DNA of 64,000 nt, from positions 1,164,001-1,228,000 of the forward strand of contig NC_007964.1 in the NCBI RefSeq assembly GCF_000013885.1. Direction: 5' to 3'. Under the pieces are notes generated by a model, which had not been told where the DNA came from, did not search any database, and saw nothing but the letters and a program-made list of their open reading frames with translations. Source of the stretch: Nitrobacter hamburgensis X14 (GTDB lineage: Bacteria; Pseudomonadota; Alphaproteobacteria; Rhizobiales; Xanthobacteraceae). Made by a program: the position numbers and the translations under genes. Positions 8,806-17,524 of the stretch are shown one piece after another (position 1 is the first letter of the stretch; each line of letters begins with the position of its first letter).

Positions 8806-9276
8806 ATTTCCAGGTAAAAATGCCTGTCAACGTTACCAATTCTTAACCGGCAATCACAATCGGCGATCGGTCGGATCTCGGTTGCGGCAATGTCTGATCG
8901 TGATGCATGTCCTCATGCATGCCTTGTCGGCGAATTTCGAATAGCCAGCGGATGTTCGTCAAAACTGACTGACCGAAATACGCCTGTGAAGCGGGCTTTT
9001 ACGCCATTCACCAGCCCGCCACCGATAATATCAGTCAAATGTGCGTTAACAGCGCGTGATTTTTGCCCCTTGACTTGGGCGGCCTCGCGCACCTAACATA
9101 CAAATAACAAATGGTGCGATGCATACTAACATAATATGTGATGCGTTGGGGCCGGCGAGACCACTTCGCTCTGGTTCAAGCTTAGCACATTCGAGCCGCA
9201 GCATATTGGTGTCGATTGGCGTCGACCGGGTATCTGCTTTCGCCATGATTCTTGAGAATCCAGTCCAGAGGGTGCC
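8806..9276 (+). other. Intergenic leader of the RTX gene, with a candidate promoter
   Basis: About 470 relatively AT-rich bases between the ParA gene and the RTX gene, with no supportable gene. TTGACT (9070-9075) and TAACAT (9094-9099), 18 bases apart, could drive the RTX gene with a leader of about 170 bases. A small hairpin, ATGCATG/CATGCAT with a 4-base loop, lies at 8903-8920. Confidence 0.35.
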
Positions 9277-10389
9277 ATGGCCGTTTCCTACTTGACGAAG
9301 ACCGAGCTAGGCGAGTTTCTCCATCATAACGGAAACATCGAGGCGGGTGTGCGATCGGCGCTGATCGACTCGCTCGAACAAAGCGGCGTATTCAAGGATG
9401 ACGACAGCAGCGCGAGGGGGTGGTTCGAGTATGGACCGTTTCACGGCGGGGCGGTCCCGCCGACCGTCCAGATCCTGGACGTGTCTCGCTCGACGACCGT
9501 CGAGACAAATCCGAATCTGAAGGCGATCATTCTGGATGACCATAGCGCCAGGCTGAACGTGACCGGCGGCGACAATGACGTATTTGTCGCTGCGGGCAGG
9601 GGCAATGACACCATCAACCTGCACGACAGCGGCAACGACACGGTCTACGGCGGTAGCGGTAACGACGTGATCCGCGGCGGCCACGGCGACAGTTCGCTGT
9701 TTGGTGGCGCAGGAAACGACAGCATCTATGGCGGCACCGGCAACGACACGTTGGACGGCGGCTCCGGCAACGACTATCTGGTGTCGGGCGCGCTGGCGTC
9801 GGGCACGGGCGGTAACGCGCGCGTCGCCAGTGCGGACGACCAAGTCTTCGGGAAGGGGCAGGGCGGCGGTCAGGGGCATGATGATGACCATGGCGGCGGC
9901 CGGGGTCATGGTCATGGAAACGGCCATGGTGGTGGTCAGGGTCATGGGGATGGCCACGGCGGTGGTCAGGGGCCTGGCGATGGTCAAGGGCCTGGCGGCA
10001 ATGTGGAAGGGCACAGCACGCTTATAGGCGGCGCTGGAAACGACACGCTGGTTGGCGTGCAGGGCGACGTCATGCAGGGCGGCGCAGGTAACGACCAGTT
10101 CTTGCTCTCCGGTGGAGCACCGGGTGCCAACTCCACGCTGGAGGGCGGCGGTGGCAATGACACCTTCCGCATTGAATCGCATAGCGGCAACTCGACTATC
10201 TTCGGCGGTGATGGTAAGGACTCCGTCGACTTCGTCGGCCGTTCGTTCTTCGATGTGGCCAAGATTGATGTCGACTCGAGCACGTCGACCTACACCCTCC
10301 ACTTCAGCGATGACCAGACGATTGCGGTCAGTGGAGTTGAGGATCTTCACTTCAGCGACCAGGTCGTCAACCTGCCGAAACTCTCATAA
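9277..10389 (+). CDS. RTX (hemolysin-type calcium-binding repeat) secreted protein with Gly/His-rich insert
   Basis: 370 residues from ATG, with AGAGGG upstream. Residues 1-90 are a non-repetitive N-terminal part. Residues about 93-175 carry tandem GGxGNDxL-type nonapeptides (such as GNDTVYGGSGNDVIRGG) that bind calcium and fold into a beta roll once outside the cell. Residues about 192-243 are a low-complexity Gly/His/Asp/Gln insert. Residues about 250-325 resume the RTX repeats. There is no signal peptide, as expected for type I secretion with a C-terminal signal. The likely exporter is the ABC/HlyD pair at 11724-15297. No catalytic domain is seen, so a structural, adhesive or matrix role is more likely than an enzyme or toxin. 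A strong terminator follows. Confidence 0.92.
   Translation: MAVSYLTKTELGEFLHHNGNIEAGVRSALIDSLEQSGVFKDDDSSARGWFEYGPFHGGAVPPTVQILDVSRSTTVETNPNLKAIILDDHSARLNVTGGDNDVFVAAGRGNDTINLHDSGNDTVYGGSGNDVIRGGHGDSSLFGGAGNDSIYGGTGNDTLDGGSGNDYLVSGALASGTGGNARVASADDQVFGKGQGGGQGHDDDHGGGRGHGHGNGHGGGQGHGDGHGGGQGPGDGQGPGGNVEGHSTLIGGAGNDTLVGVQGDVMQGGAGNDQFLLSGGAPGANSTLEGGGGNDTFRIESHSGNSTIFGGDGKDSVDFVGRSFFDVAKIDVDSSTSTYTLHFSDDQTIAVSGVEDLHFSDQVVNLPKLS
9850..10005 (+). repeat. In-frame Gly/His/Asp-rich low-complexity tract
   Basis: About 52 codons within the RTX gene made of degenerate GGTCATGG and GGTGGTCAGGG-type units. They encode repeats such as GHGNGHGGGQ and HDDDHGGG. The tract interrupts the RTX array and has the composition of a metal-binding or flexible spacer. 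The repetitive DNA suggests it can expand or contract. Confidence 0.85.
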
Positions 10390-10419
10390 TTCGGCCTCTG
10401 GAGGAGCAGCATCTGTGAA

Positions 10420-10447
10420 AGCCCCGCTACCGGCGGGGCTTTTTCTT
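10420..10447 (+). terminator. Rho-independent terminator after the RTX gene
   Basis: AGCCCCG and CGGGGCT form a 7-bp GC-rich stem, followed by TTTTTCTTTT, 30 bases after the RTX stop. It implies that the RTX gene is transcribed separately from the exporter genes. Confidence 0.88.
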
Positions 10448-10530
10448 TTAATCATTGTGATTTTAACATTGAATCAATGTTGTCGTGCGCGGACTTGATC
10501 GGCGCACCCATCTTTTTGACGAAGAATGCT

Positions 10531-10618
10531 TTGCCGGGCATAGGCAAGCCAAAGCGACGCTGTTCTTCGCACCAGCGAGCGCAAGCGACGCCGTTCTTCG
10601 AACGTTTATGCCGGCAAC
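10531..10618. repeat. REP-like element with internal direct repeats
   Basis: GCCGGGCATA on the left and TATGCCGGC on the right are inverted ends. Inside are two direct copies of an AAGCGACGCYGTTCTTCG unit. I recall very similar GCCGGGCATAGGC...TTCGAAC units as frequent intergenic repeats in Bradyrhizobiaceae genomes. The rest of the 10448-10799 gap shows no gene. Confidence 0.55.
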
Positions 10619-10799
10619 GCCGTTTCAAAGCGCATCCGTCAAAATATGTAACGCTCCAGTTTTAGTGATGTGAAGATGGTTTGAGAGGCAATTTATGCCT
10701 TTGTGAGGCCACATCGATAACGTGATGATAGTCGGCAACCCGGAGCCGCATTGTTCACCCCGTTTCCGATAGCTCCGATCGGGATGTTAGGAGCCGATC

Positions 10800-11426
10800 T
10801 TGCCCCCCGGTATCAAGCACTTGCTTAATGCGGGCTCCGGACCCGGATCCGCGCGACGAATTGCTCGAATGGTACATGAGCAAGACCTGAAAGAGGTGCG
10901 CTTTGACATCGATCCCGGTGTCGAACCCGATGTCGTGGGCTCGATCCTCGAAATCGAGACGTCCTTCGAGCCGCAGTCCTTCGATGTGATATGGTCGTCG
11001 CACGTGCTTGAGCATCTCTATGCTCACGAGATCTTTCCCACGCTGCGCCAGTTCCATCGGATCCTGAAGCTGGACGGATTCGCTTTGATCATGAGCCCGG
11101 ATCTCGAAGCCGTAGCTCATTTTATCGTCGAGCAAGGTATTGCGGCCGTCGCCTATAATTCTCCGGCAGGCCCGATCAGGCCGCTCGATATGCTTTACGG
11201 CCATTCCCGCGCGATCGAGGAAGGGCACGTGCATATGGCCCATCGCACCGGATTTACGGCCGAGCGGCTCGGCAATCTGCTGTTGATGGCGGGCTTCCCC
11301 ACTGTGTCGGTGGCGACGGAGAACTTCGAGGTCTGCGCGCTGGCGCTGATGCCCGAGGCCGATGATGCGGCCATCAAGAAGGCTTTGTTAGAAAGCGGCT
11401 TTAATTTTCAGGAAGCACTGACATAA
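10800..11426 (+). CDS. Class I SAM-dependent methyltransferase (methyltransferase_11-like)
   Basis: 208 residues beginning at TTG, supported by AGGAG six bases upstream; the first in-frame ATG lies well inside the fold. LNAGSGPG (residues 9-16) is the SAM-binding glycine loop, VRFDIDPG holds the acidic ribose-binding residue, and FDVIWSSHVLEHL is motif IV of the methyltransferase_11 family. ILKLDGFALIMSPD matches the following strand. The acceptor is unknown. The gene lies between the RTX gene and its likely exporter, next to glycosyltransferases, so it may methylate a sugar or the secreted protein; that is inference. A dispersed repeat begins at the base after its stop. Confidence 0.82.
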   Translation: MPPGIKHLLNAGSGPGSARRIARMVHEQDLKEVRFDIDPGVEPDVVGSILEIETSFEPQSFDVIWSSHVLEHLYAHEIFPTLRQFHRILKLDGFALIMSPDLEAVAHFIVEQGIAAVAYNSPAGPIRPLDMLYGHSRAIEEGHVHMAHRTGFTAERLGNLLLMAGFPTVSVATENFEVCALALMPEADDAAIKKALLESGFNFQEALT

Positions 11427-11553
11427 AGCCTTTCCGTTTCTGATGGAATCAGAAGCGAGGCTCTATGATTTTGTTTTTGGACGCGTTGTCTTGACGCGGA
11501 CCGCATCCATCCCCGGGGTCAAGCCCGAGGACATGCTTCGCTTGAAAACGCTC
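11427..11553 (+). repeat. Dispersed intergenic repeat, family A copy 1
   Basis: Begins AGCCTTTCCGTTTCTGATGG and contains the hairpin TTCTGA/TCAGAA, then a CTATGATTTTG block, a GCGGACCGCATCCA block and a GAAAACGCT end. It shares this order with copies at 17403, 27319 and 38805. The 80-codon open frame over it (11443-11685) is judged not to be a gene. The interval 11554-11723 shows nothing else. Confidence 0.82.
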
Positions 11554-11723
11554 CTGCTACGTGAATGCGGTTCGGAACCACCGCCGGGCGACCGGCTATC
11601 GTTTTATATGTTCGTGTTTCCGTCACTTTTATCGTATGTAATGTTATCGATAACAATAGGCTATCGTTCCTCTCGGAGGTCGTGATGGCCTGTCATTCAT
11701 CGTAACATACAGACCGAGCTTTC

Positions 11724-13958
11724 ATGATCGCGCAAGCCGTCGCCGAGAATGCCGATGTTGATCCGATTCATCCGTCCGGGCTCGAATGTCTGGTCATTGT
11801 CGCACGACCGCACGGGTTGGATCTCACCGCGACGCAGCTTATCAAGGATAACCTTCTTACCGACCGGGAAGTGGCTCCCGGCCAGCTCGTCCGCTGCGCC
11901 GAGAAGGCCGGTCTGCGATCGAAGCACGTTAAGCTCGATTGGGACGGGCTTTCTCATCTGAAAAAGGCGCTCCCGGCCATCGTCGGCCTGCGCGATGGAA
12001 GCTACATGGTGTTGCTGCGCGTCGATGGAGACGCCAACAATACCCGTATCGCGTTGAGAGACCCGAACGCGGCGGAAGACGCGCTGCTCGTGATCGATCA
12101 ACCGCGCTTCGAAGATATCTGGTCCGGGGACGTCGTTCTCGCCAAGCGCAACTACGAAATCTCGGACGAATCGCAGCCGTTCAGTTTTGGTCTCGTGGCC
12201 GCATTGATATTCCGCGAGCGTCGCATCGTCCGGGACGTCGCAATCGCTGCGCTGGTTCTCGGATTCCTCGGCCTTGCGCCTATCATGTTCTGGCGCCTGC
12301 TGTCGGACAAGGTGATCTTCTATCACGCGTACAATACCTTCTACGTGCTCTGCCTGGCGATGCTGGTCATCATCGCTTTCGAGGCGACATTCGCGTTTCT
12401 CAGGCAAATCCTTGTTCATCGCCTGACGACCAGGCTTGACGTCAAGCTGTCCACTTACGTTTTCGAAAAGGTCCTCAACCTTCCTATCGATTATTTCGAG
12501 CAGACCGCCGTCGGCCTCGTCGCGCGCGACATCCGGGAAGTGTTCCGCATCCGCTCGTTCCTGATGGGTCAGTTGTTCGGTACGGTGCTCGATTCAACGA
12601 CGCTGATCTTCTTCCTACCGGTCATGTTTTTCTTCAGCCCGACCATGACTTTGGTGGTTTTGGCGCTGTCGGCGATGATCGTCGGGTGGCTTATCCTGAT
12701 GCTGCCGGCTTACCGCAAGTCGTCGAACGCCGTGCTGGTCGCGGAAGGCGAGCAGGGCGCGTTCCTGGTTCAAACGCTCAACGGCATTCGGACGGTAAAA
12801 TCGCTGGCGCTCGATGCGCGGCAGCGCCATTTGTGGGATGTGCTCGTTGCACGTGTCGCCAGGGCGCGGTTCGCGGAAGGGATGACCGGAAACGCGATCC
12901 AGGCGGTGGTGCGTCCGCTGGAGCGGCTGGCGGTGAGCGGTTCTTATGCGGTCGGCGTTTATCTCGCGCTGACCAACGATGACCCGGTCTTTATCGGGGC
13001 GTTGTTTGCCTTCCTGATGCTGTCGCAGCGGGTATCGGCCCCGTTGATGCAGATGGCCCAGCTGATCAATCAATACGATGAAGCGCGTAGTGCGGTCGCC
13101 ACGGTCCGCAACCTCGTGAACCAGCCCGCCGAGGAGGGGCGTTCCGGGCATGGCGTTCGCTCGCCGATCGAGGGCAGAGTGGAGTTTTCCAATGTCACCT
13201 TCAGGTATAAAGGCGCCGTCTCGCCAACGCTGAACGGCATTTCCTTTGAAGTAACCAGGGGAACCACGCTTGGTGTGATGGGCAAGAGTGGTTCCGGCAA
13301 GACCACGATCACGCGACTCTTGCAGCGATTGCATTCCGATTATGACGGGTTGATCAAGATCGACGGAGTCGACGTTCGCGAATACGATGTCGATCACCTG
13401 CGCAGGAACGTCGGCATCGTGCTGCAGGAAAATTTTCTCTTTAGTGGGACGATTCGCGAGAACATCTGCGCAGCCGTGCCGGACGCCACCTTTGACGATA
13501 TCGTCAAGGCGGCGCGAATGGCGGGCGCAGAGGAGTTCATCGACAAGCTGCCACGCGGTTACGAAACCCGTGTCTATGAAGGATCGCCCAACCTTTCCGG
13601 AGGGCAGCGGCAACGGCTCGCTATTGCGCGGGCGTTGATCGTCGATCCGCCGATCCTCATTCTCGACGAGGCGACCAGCGCACTTGACGCCGATAGCGAG
13701 GCCATCGTGAACGGCAACATCGCGCGGATAGCAAATGGCCGAACGCTGATCATTATCTCCCACCGGCTGTCGTCGCTGACGAGGGCGGATGCGATCCTCG
13801 TACTCGACCGCGGGGCGGTCGACGACATCGGGCGACACGAGGAGTTGCTGGAGCGGAACGATATCTACAGTTCGCTTTGGTACCAGCAGAACACGCATCT
13901 CGCGCCCGCGGTCCGCAGCGACAAGCCGAAACTCCGGAGCCCGACCCTTGTCCCCTAG
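11724..13958 (+). CDS. Type I secretion ABC exporter (HlyB/PrtD class) with degenerate C39-like domain
   Basis: 744 residues. Residues about 15-145 align with the C39 peptidase-like domain, but the catalytic DCG motif reads as PSG, so cleavage is not expected. This is the arrangement of HlyB, where the domain binds unfolded RTX substrate. Residues about 165-440 contain the six-helix exporter domain. The ATPase domain follows with Walker A GKSGSGKT near 520, LSGGQRQR near 623, Walker B ILILDEATSALD and the ISHRL switch histidine. It sits in the inner membrane and should export the RTX protein encoded at 9277. It overlaps the HlyD-like gene by 11 bases, so the two are translationally coupled. 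Confidence 0.93.
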   Translation: MIAQAVAENADVDPIHPSGLECLVIVARPHGLDLTATQLIKDNLLTDREVAPGQLVRCAEKAGLRSKHVKLDWDGLSHLKKALPAIVGLRDGSYMVLLRVDGDANNTRIALRDPNAAEDALLVIDQPRFEDIWSGDVVLAKRNYEISDESQPFSFGLVAALIFRERRIVRDVAIAALVLGFLGLAPIMFWRLLSDKVIFYHAYNTFYVLCLAMLVIIAFEATFAFLRQILVHRLTTRLDVKLSTYVFEKVLNLPIDYFEQTAVGLVARDIREVFRIRSFLMGQLFGTVLDSTTLIFFLPVMFFFSPTMTLVVLALSAMIVGWLILMLPAYRKSSNAVLVAEGEQGAFLVQTLNGIRTVKSLALDARQRHLWDVLVARVARARFAEGMTGNAIQAVVRPLERLAVSGSYAVGVYLALTNDDPVFIGALFAFLMLSQRVSAPLMQMAQLINQYDEARSAVATVRNLVNQPAEEGRSGHGVRSPIEGRVEFSNVTFRYKGAVSPTLNGISFEVTRGTTLGVMGKSGSGKTTITRLLQRLHSDYDGLIKIDGVDVREYDVDHLRRNVGIVLQENFLFSGTIRENICAAVPDATFDDIVKAARMAGAEEFIDKLPRGYETRVYEGSPNLSGGQRQRLAIARALIVDPPILILDEATSALDADSEAIVNGNIARIANGRTLIIISHRLSSLTRADAILVLDRGAVDDIGRHEELLERNDIYSSLWYQQNTHLAPAVRSDKPKLRSPTLVP

Positions 13959-15297
13959 CCAGGCTTCGCTCGCAACCGTTCGCCAATTCCAGTCGGAGAC
14001 CGATGCAATTCGGGAGGCCGCCGAGCCCCTGGTCGCGCGCGCCACCCTGTTCGTGCTCTCCGCGTTCCTGGTTTCGATCGTCGCGATCCTGTGCCTGACG
14101 CGGATCGATCGCGTCATCACCAGCCTTAGCGGCAGAATCGTGCCGGTCGGTCATGTCAATGTCTTGCAGGCGCTGGATCCATCGATCATCAAGACGATCA
14201 ACGTGCGCGAGGGCGAGCAGGTGGAAACGGGGCAGTTGCTCGCCACGCTCGATGCGACCTTCACGTCCGCGGATCTGACACAGGCGAAGTTGCAGGTCGC
14301 GAGCCTCGAGGCGCAGGCGGCGCGCGATGAGGCCGAACTGAAGCAGCAACCGCTTGTATTTGCCGACAACCCGGATCCCGACTTCCAAAAATACGCTGCC
14401 CTGCAGAAGGCGCTCTACGGTCAGCGCGTGGCCCAGTATACCGCCCAGCTCAACAGTTTCGAGTCGAAGATCAAGGAGACCCAGGCGACGATCGAAAAGC
14501 TTCGTGACGACGATGCCCGGTATCGACAGCGCGACGAGATTTTGCAGAAGATCGAGACCATGCGCACGACGCTTGCCGAGCGTGGCACGGGATCGCGGCT
14601 CAACATGTACATTTCCCAGGACGCCCGGCTGGAATTGCTGCGGACACTGGAGAATGCGCACAATGGCCTGATCGAGGCGAAAAATACCCTGGGATCGATA
14701 ACCGCCGACCGTGACGCATTCAAACAGCAGTGGTTCGCGCAATTGAGCCAGGATTTGGTGACGACGCGCAACAAGCTCGACGAAGCAAGGGCGACCTATG
14801 AAAAGGCGCTCAAGCACCAGAATCTCGTGCGCTGGACGGCTGCCGACCCCTCGGTGGTGCTGACGATGGCACGGCTCTCGGTCGGTTCGGTCCTCAAGCC
14901 GGGCGACCCCTTCATCACGCTCATGCCGATCGACACCAAGCTCGAAGCGGAAATCAGGATCTCTTCGCGCGATGTCGGGTTTATCCGGGCTGGCGATCCC
15001 TGCACCATGAAGGTCGATGCCTTTAATGCGGCGGTGCATGGCACGGCGAGTGGAAATGTGCGCTGGATCAGCGAGGGCGCGTTCACCACGGACGACGATG
15101 GCAAGCCGCTCGACTACACCTACTACAAGGCGCGGTGCTCGGTGGACGCGTCCAATTTCAAGGATGTGCCGAGCAATTTTCGTCTGATTCCAGGCATGAC
15201 CCTTCAGGGGGACATCAATGTCGGAACCCGCTCCGTCGCGATGTATCTGCTCGGCGGAATGCTGAAGGGCTTCCACGAGGCTATGCGTGAACCATGA
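13948..15297 (+). CDS. HlyD-family membrane fusion protein of the type I exporter
   Basis: About 449 residues from TTG at 13948, which has CGGAG eight bases upstream; a longer open frame from 13789 lies inside the ABC gene and is rejected. One transmembrane helix lies at about 28-50 (LFVLSAFLVSIVAILCL). A lipoyl-like half follows (INVREGEQVETGQLLATLD), then a long coiled coil (about 110-300) and the second lipoyl/beta-barrel part, ending in LRLIPGMTLQGDINVGTRSV, a common C-terminal pattern of HlyD proteins. It should link the ABC exporter to an outer-membrane TolC protein, for which no gene is seen here. Its stop overlaps the start of the next gene (ATGA), so the three genes form one operon. 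Confidence 0.9.
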   Translation: MSPSQASLATVRQFQSETDAIREAAEPLVARATLFVLSAFLVSIVAILCLTRIDRVITSLSGRIVPVGHVNVLQALDPSIIKTINVREGEQVETGQLLATLDATFTSADLTQAKLQVASLEAQAARDEAELKQQPLVFADNPDPDFQKYAALQKALYGQRVAQYTAQLNSFESKIKETQATIEKLRDDDARYRQRDEILQKIETMRTTLAERGTGSRLNMYISQDARLELLRTLENAHNGLIEAKNTLGSITADRDAFKQQWFAQLSQDLVTTRNKLDEARATYEKALKHQNLVRWTAADPSVVLTMARLSVGSVLKPGDPFITLMPIDTKLEAEIRISSRDVGFIRAGDPCTMKVDAFNAAVHGTASGNVRWISEGAFTTDDDGKPLDYTYYKARCSVDASNFKDVPSNFRLIPGMTLQGDINVGTRSVAMYLLGGMLKGFHEAMREP

Positions 15298-17336
15298 TGC
15301 TTTCATCGCGATCGCTTTTCGAGTGGTTTCGACCGGCTTCCGCATCATCCCGCGCTGCCCCTCTGGCGCATGGAATGGCTGCATACGAGCGCCGTCAGTA
15401 TCTGGAGGCGATCAAGCTCTGGAAGCTCGCGTCAGAGGCTGGCGAGGCCGAAGCGGGCTATCGAATAGGAATGCTCTATGTGAGAGGCGAGGGGGTCGTC
15501 AGAAGCGTGCCCGATGCCGTCGTCTGGTATGAGTGGGCGGCCCGACTCGGCAACGTCGAAGCCATGTTCCAACTCGGCTTGATCTTTCTACATGGAGACA
15601 AGCCGCTGCTCGGTCCCTGTCGCCACGAAACGTGGCGCCAGTCCTCCGCCGTTCGGCTCGGCGACAAAGCGTCAACTATTCACCAGCTCGTGTTTCCGCA
15701 TGGAACAAGCGTTGAGCGGAATGTCGACGCTGCTTTCGGTTGGATAGCGGTCGCGGCGGAAAGAGGCAAAGCAGAAGCACAGACGGTCCTTGGCAACATG
15801 TACTGCGAGGGAGTCGGCTGCGAGAAGGATTTCCGTGCGGCGCTCGCATGGTATCGGGCCGCGGCCGACCAGAACTGCGCCGCAGCCGAATTCGCGCTTG
15901 GCGACGTCCATTATCAAGGCAAAGGCGTTCCCGTTGATTTCGAGCAGGCGGCGGTCTGGTACCGCAAGGCGGCCGAACAGGATCATGTCAGGGCGCAGGT
16001 TGCGCTTGCGTTCATGAACCTGAAAGGAACGGGCCTGCCGGAGGACCCCGCTGAAGCCGCTCGCCTGTTCCAGGGTGCCGCCAGGCAAGACGATACGATC
16101 GCGCTCTACAACATCGGCCTGTTGCGCTTGAACGGCCATGGCGTTGCGAAGGATATCGACCGGGCCGAAACCGCACTGCGCAAGGCGGCGCGCAAGGACT
16201 ACTTTCCGGCAGTCCAGGCGCTGGCGGATTTTTATTCGCACGGCGCAGGCTCCGAGCCCGATTTGCGGGAGGCCGCGGTCTGGTACGAGAAGGCCGCCGA
16301 GCGGGACGATGTGCAGGCGCAGTTTTTCATGGGCCGCTTCTATGCGACGGGCACCGGCGTCGGTCCGAATATCCGTCAAGCCGCAAAATGGTTCGAGCGC
16401 GCGGCCGGGAATGGTCATGCGACCGCCGCGTTCAACATCGCCATCTTCTATCTCAATGGCTCCGGCGTCGAACGCAATGTGGAAGCCGCAATCGAATGGT
16501 TCGAGCGCGCATCCGAAAGCGGCATCCGCGCCGCGCAGTTGCAACTCGGGAGGCTTTATTCGGCGGGCAATGGGGTTCCGCGAGATCACAAGCGGGCGGG
16601 AGAATGGCTCAGCAAGGCCGCTTCGGGCGGAGAGCCGGACGCCAAGACGGCCTATGCGTTTTTCCTGCTTCACCACGACGATTCGACCGAGCGGCTTGAA
16701 CAGGTGCGATCACTGTTGAGCGAGGCGGCTGAAGCCGGCCACGCGCCGGCTGCATTCCAGCTCGGTGTGTTGGAAATGGGCAGGTTTGGCGGGAGCGTGG
16801 ATGTCGAAGCTGCCGTGTCGTGGTTCTCCCGTGCCGCCGGCGCAGGTCATGTCGAGGGCCAATACACTTTGGCGCTTCTGTATCTCGATCCGAACAACGC
16901 CGTGAGCGATGCGAAGGCAGCGGTATCCTGGATGACCAGAGCCGCCCATGCAGGCCATGCTGGCGCGCAGTTTCAGCTCGCCGTGATCTATTGCACCGGC
17001 GCAGGCGTAGCCCAGGATGTCGCGCAGGGCGCGAACTGGTACGAGGCTGCCGCGCGACAGGGGCATAAGGTAGCGCAGTTCAACCTCGCGGTGATGCTTG
17101 GAAAAGGACAGGGCTGCGAGGCCGATCCCGGGAAGGCGGTCGAATGGTTCGAGAAAGCGGCTGAGCAGGATATGGCGGAAGCGCAGGTTGCGCTCGGCGA
17201 TGCGTTGATGTCGGGAAGCGGCGTTGCGCAAGACCGGGACGCGGCGGTGCACTGGTATCAGCAGGCCGCGCGGCAAAACCACGAAGGGGCGGTGCGCCGT
17301 CTGGATGCGATCGGCGTGACGCTGGTCGATGGTTGA
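15294..17336 (+). CDS. Large Sel1-like repeat (TPR-related) protein
   Basis: 680 residues built almost entirely of about seventeen 36-residue Sel1-like repeats of the form AxxxLGxxYxxGxGVxxDxxxAxxWYxxAAxxG. An insertion at about residues 103-145 (from KPLLGPCRHETW) breaks the regular spacing. No signal peptide or transmembrane helix is obvious. Sel1 solenoids act as protein-protein scaffolds; in bacteria they often serve secretion, polysaccharide production or signalling. The start codon overlaps the HlyD stop in ATGA, so it belongs to the secretion operon and may chaperone, select or tether the exported protein. That role is inferred from position only. Confidence 0.9.
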   Translation: MMLSSRSLFEWFRPASASSRAAPLAHGMAAYERRQYLEAIKLWKLASEAGEAEAGYRIGMLYVRGEGVVRSVPDAVVWYEWAARLGNVEAMFQLGLIFLHGDKPLLGPCRHETWRQSSAVRLGDKASTIHQLVFPHGTSVERNVDAAFGWIAVAAERGKAEAQTVLGNMYCEGVGCEKDFRAALAWYRAAADQNCAAAEFALGDVHYQGKGVPVDFEQAAVWYRKAAEQDHVRAQVALAFMNLKGTGLPEDPAEAARLFQGAARQDDTIALYNIGLLRLNGHGVAKDIDRAETALRKAARKDYFPAVQALADFYSHGAGSEPDLREAAVWYEKAAERDDVQAQFFMGRFYATGTGVGPNIRQAAKWFERAAGNGHATAAFNIAIFYLNGSGVERNVEAAIEWFERASESGIRAAQLQLGRLYSAGNGVPRDHKRAGEWLSKAASGGEPDAKTAYAFFLLHHDDSTERLEQVRSLLSEAAEAGHAPAAFQLGVLEMGRFGGSVDVEAAVSWFSRAAGAGHVEGQYTLALLYLDPNNAVSDAKAAVSWMTRAAHAGHAGAQFQLAVIYCTGAGVAQDVAQGANWYEAAARQGHKVAQFNLAVMLGKGQGCEADPGKAVEWFEKAAEQDMAEAQVALGDALMSGSGVAQDRDAAVHWYQQAARQNHEGAVRRLDAIGVTLVDG

Positions 17337-17402
17337 GCATCGCCCAGCGAGCGGCTCGATCATTGAAGATTGGATGCGGAGCCGTGCTCTAGTTCCGAGG
17401 AC

Positions 17403-17507
17403 TAGAGCCTTCTCGCTTCTGATGGAGTCAGAAGCGGGCTCTATGATTTTGATTTGACGCGTTTTCTTCCCGCGAACCGGTATCCACTTCGCTCGAAAAC
17501 GCTCTAG
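17403..17507 (+). repeat. Dispersed intergenic repeat, family A copy 2
   Basis: The left part forms a strong stem: AGAGCC with GGCTCT, and inside it CGCTTCTGA with TCAGAAGCG. The right part has GATTTGACGCG, CGCGAACCGGTATCCACTT and GAAAACGCTCTAG. It fills the space between the Sel1-repeat gene and the WbsX-like gene. Confidence 0.85.
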
Positions 17508-17524
17508 CAGGAGATCGGGGTACG

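Noticed and set aside
10551..10600. Short minus-strand peptide-like frame
   Set aside because: The frame owes its appearance to a REP-like element with internal direct repeats.
11443..11685. 80-codon frame
   Set aside because: Most of it is the family A dispersed repeat, and it has no ribosome binding site.
12615..14120. 501-codon minus-strand frame over the ABC and HlyD genes
   Set aside because: It crosses two confidently assigned, overlapping plus-strand genes and has no domain.
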